Assembly (NCBI GenBank): GCA_016933335.1
Contig: JAFGBD010000086.1
Span: 1-55,678, forward strand
Reading direction: 5' to 3'
Source: Bacteroidales bacterium
Lineage (GTDB): Bacteria > Bacteroidota > Bacteroidia > Bacteroidales > UBA10428
DNA length: 55,678 nt
Made by a program: the position numbers and the translations under genes. This document shows positions 55,380 through 55,678 of this stretch, in pieces (position 1 is the stretch's first letter; every line of letters begins with the position of its first letter). The notes under the pieces are model-generated. The model worked only from the letters and a program-made list of their open reading frames with translations. It did not search any database and was not told the origin of the DNA.

Positions 55380-55678
55380 AGAGCATTCCAACCCGCTTGT
55401 CAAAAAATCCGCCAGAAAATATTTACCAACTACATTCTAATAAAAAAGAGTACCATTGAGGGGACAATAGCGTTTGTAGTTTATATCTATGACAGCGTTC
55501 CGTCCAGATCATCATAAACTATAAAATATTAATAACAGATTATATCAACTAAAGATGATGTATAAACATAATACATAAATTTTATATGCAAATTGTATCC
55601 CTTCTGTCAGCTACATCTTGCAGGGCATGGTTTGCTGAATTAGCTTTGCGCTAAACGCAAACTATGACAAAGACAGAA
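55380..55678. other. AT-rich right edge, no gene seen
   Basis: This region holds a hairpin TTTGCG-CTAAA-CGCAAA (55645-55661) and an 8-bp inverted repeat TAGTTTAT/ATAAACTA (55477-55484, 55514-55521). No coding region is supported. Confidence 0.4.

Noticed and set aside
54682..55386. A 234-codon minus-strand open frame, plus several plus-strand frames in the same place
   Set aside because: The frames overlap on both strands, have low-complexity content with no domain or start signal, and cover the hairpin island. Openness is explained by base composition.
1..55678. CRISPR arrays, insertion sequences or phage genes
   Set aside because: No regularly spaced repeats with unique spacers, no transposase or integrase reading frames and no phage structural genes were seen. 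The only repeats are those listed.

Overview
The window comes from a member of the Bacteroidota, most likely an environmental, polysaccharide-degrading Bacteroidales-like organism. The evidence is three SusC/SusD outer-membrane pairs, C-terminal type IX secretion (T9SS) sorting domains on two giant secreted proteins, many short lipoprotein signals ending in S-C, a tRNA gene without an encoded CCA, and promoters matching the Bacteroidota TTTG / TAnnTTTG pattern. No species can be named from the sequence alone.

Layout. (1) 0.2-12.9 kb is a cell-envelope glycan block: four large polytopic membrane proteins of the GT-C/YfhO kind (843-2243, 3476-5311, 5415-7046, 9933-12938), two family-2 glycosyltransferases (2474-3187 and 8766-9752) and two SAM methyltransferases. 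Together they suggest polyprenyl-phosphate-sugar synthesis and periplasmic glycosylation. (2) 12.9-17.2 kb holds an NtrC-type response regulator without a DNA-binding domain, a tRNA-Val(GAC), and a short minus-strand cluster encoding a small membrane protein, a B12-type radical SAM protein and a Yip1-family protein. (3) 17.3-29.9 kb is carbohydrate use on the plus strand: a FucP-like sugar/H+ symporter, a 1442-residue T9SS-exported repeat protein, a GH5 endoglucanase, and an 1842-residue enzyme combining GH44, CBM35, GH26 and a beta-helix domain. (4) 30.2-45.5 kb is one tight 15-kb operon: FAS1 lipoprotein, SusC, SusD, two FAS1 lipoproteins with carbohydrate-binding-like C-termini, SusC, SusD. 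(5) 46.1-51.1 kb is a third SusC/SusD pair with its own control region. (6) 51.2-54.3 kb is a three-subunit proton-translocating NAD(P) transhydrogenase on the minus strand. (7) 54.4-55.7 kb has no credible gene but contains a chain of perfect short hairpins.

How the parts may work together (inference): the GH5 and GH44/GH26 enzymes would cut beta-glucan and beta-mannan (glucomannan-like) chains outside the cell. The FAS1 and SusD lipoproteins would hold the products at the surface, the SusC channels would import them and the FucP-like symporter would take up sugars. A 14-bp CG-centred, LacI-type operator-like site precedes both Sus transcription units (29918-29931 and 45943-45956), which suggests shared control. 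The most unusual items are the GH44-CBM35-GH26-beta-helix enzyme, the FAS1 proteins in the place normally taken by SusE/SusF surface glycan-binding proteins, the shared operator, and the hairpin island at the right end.
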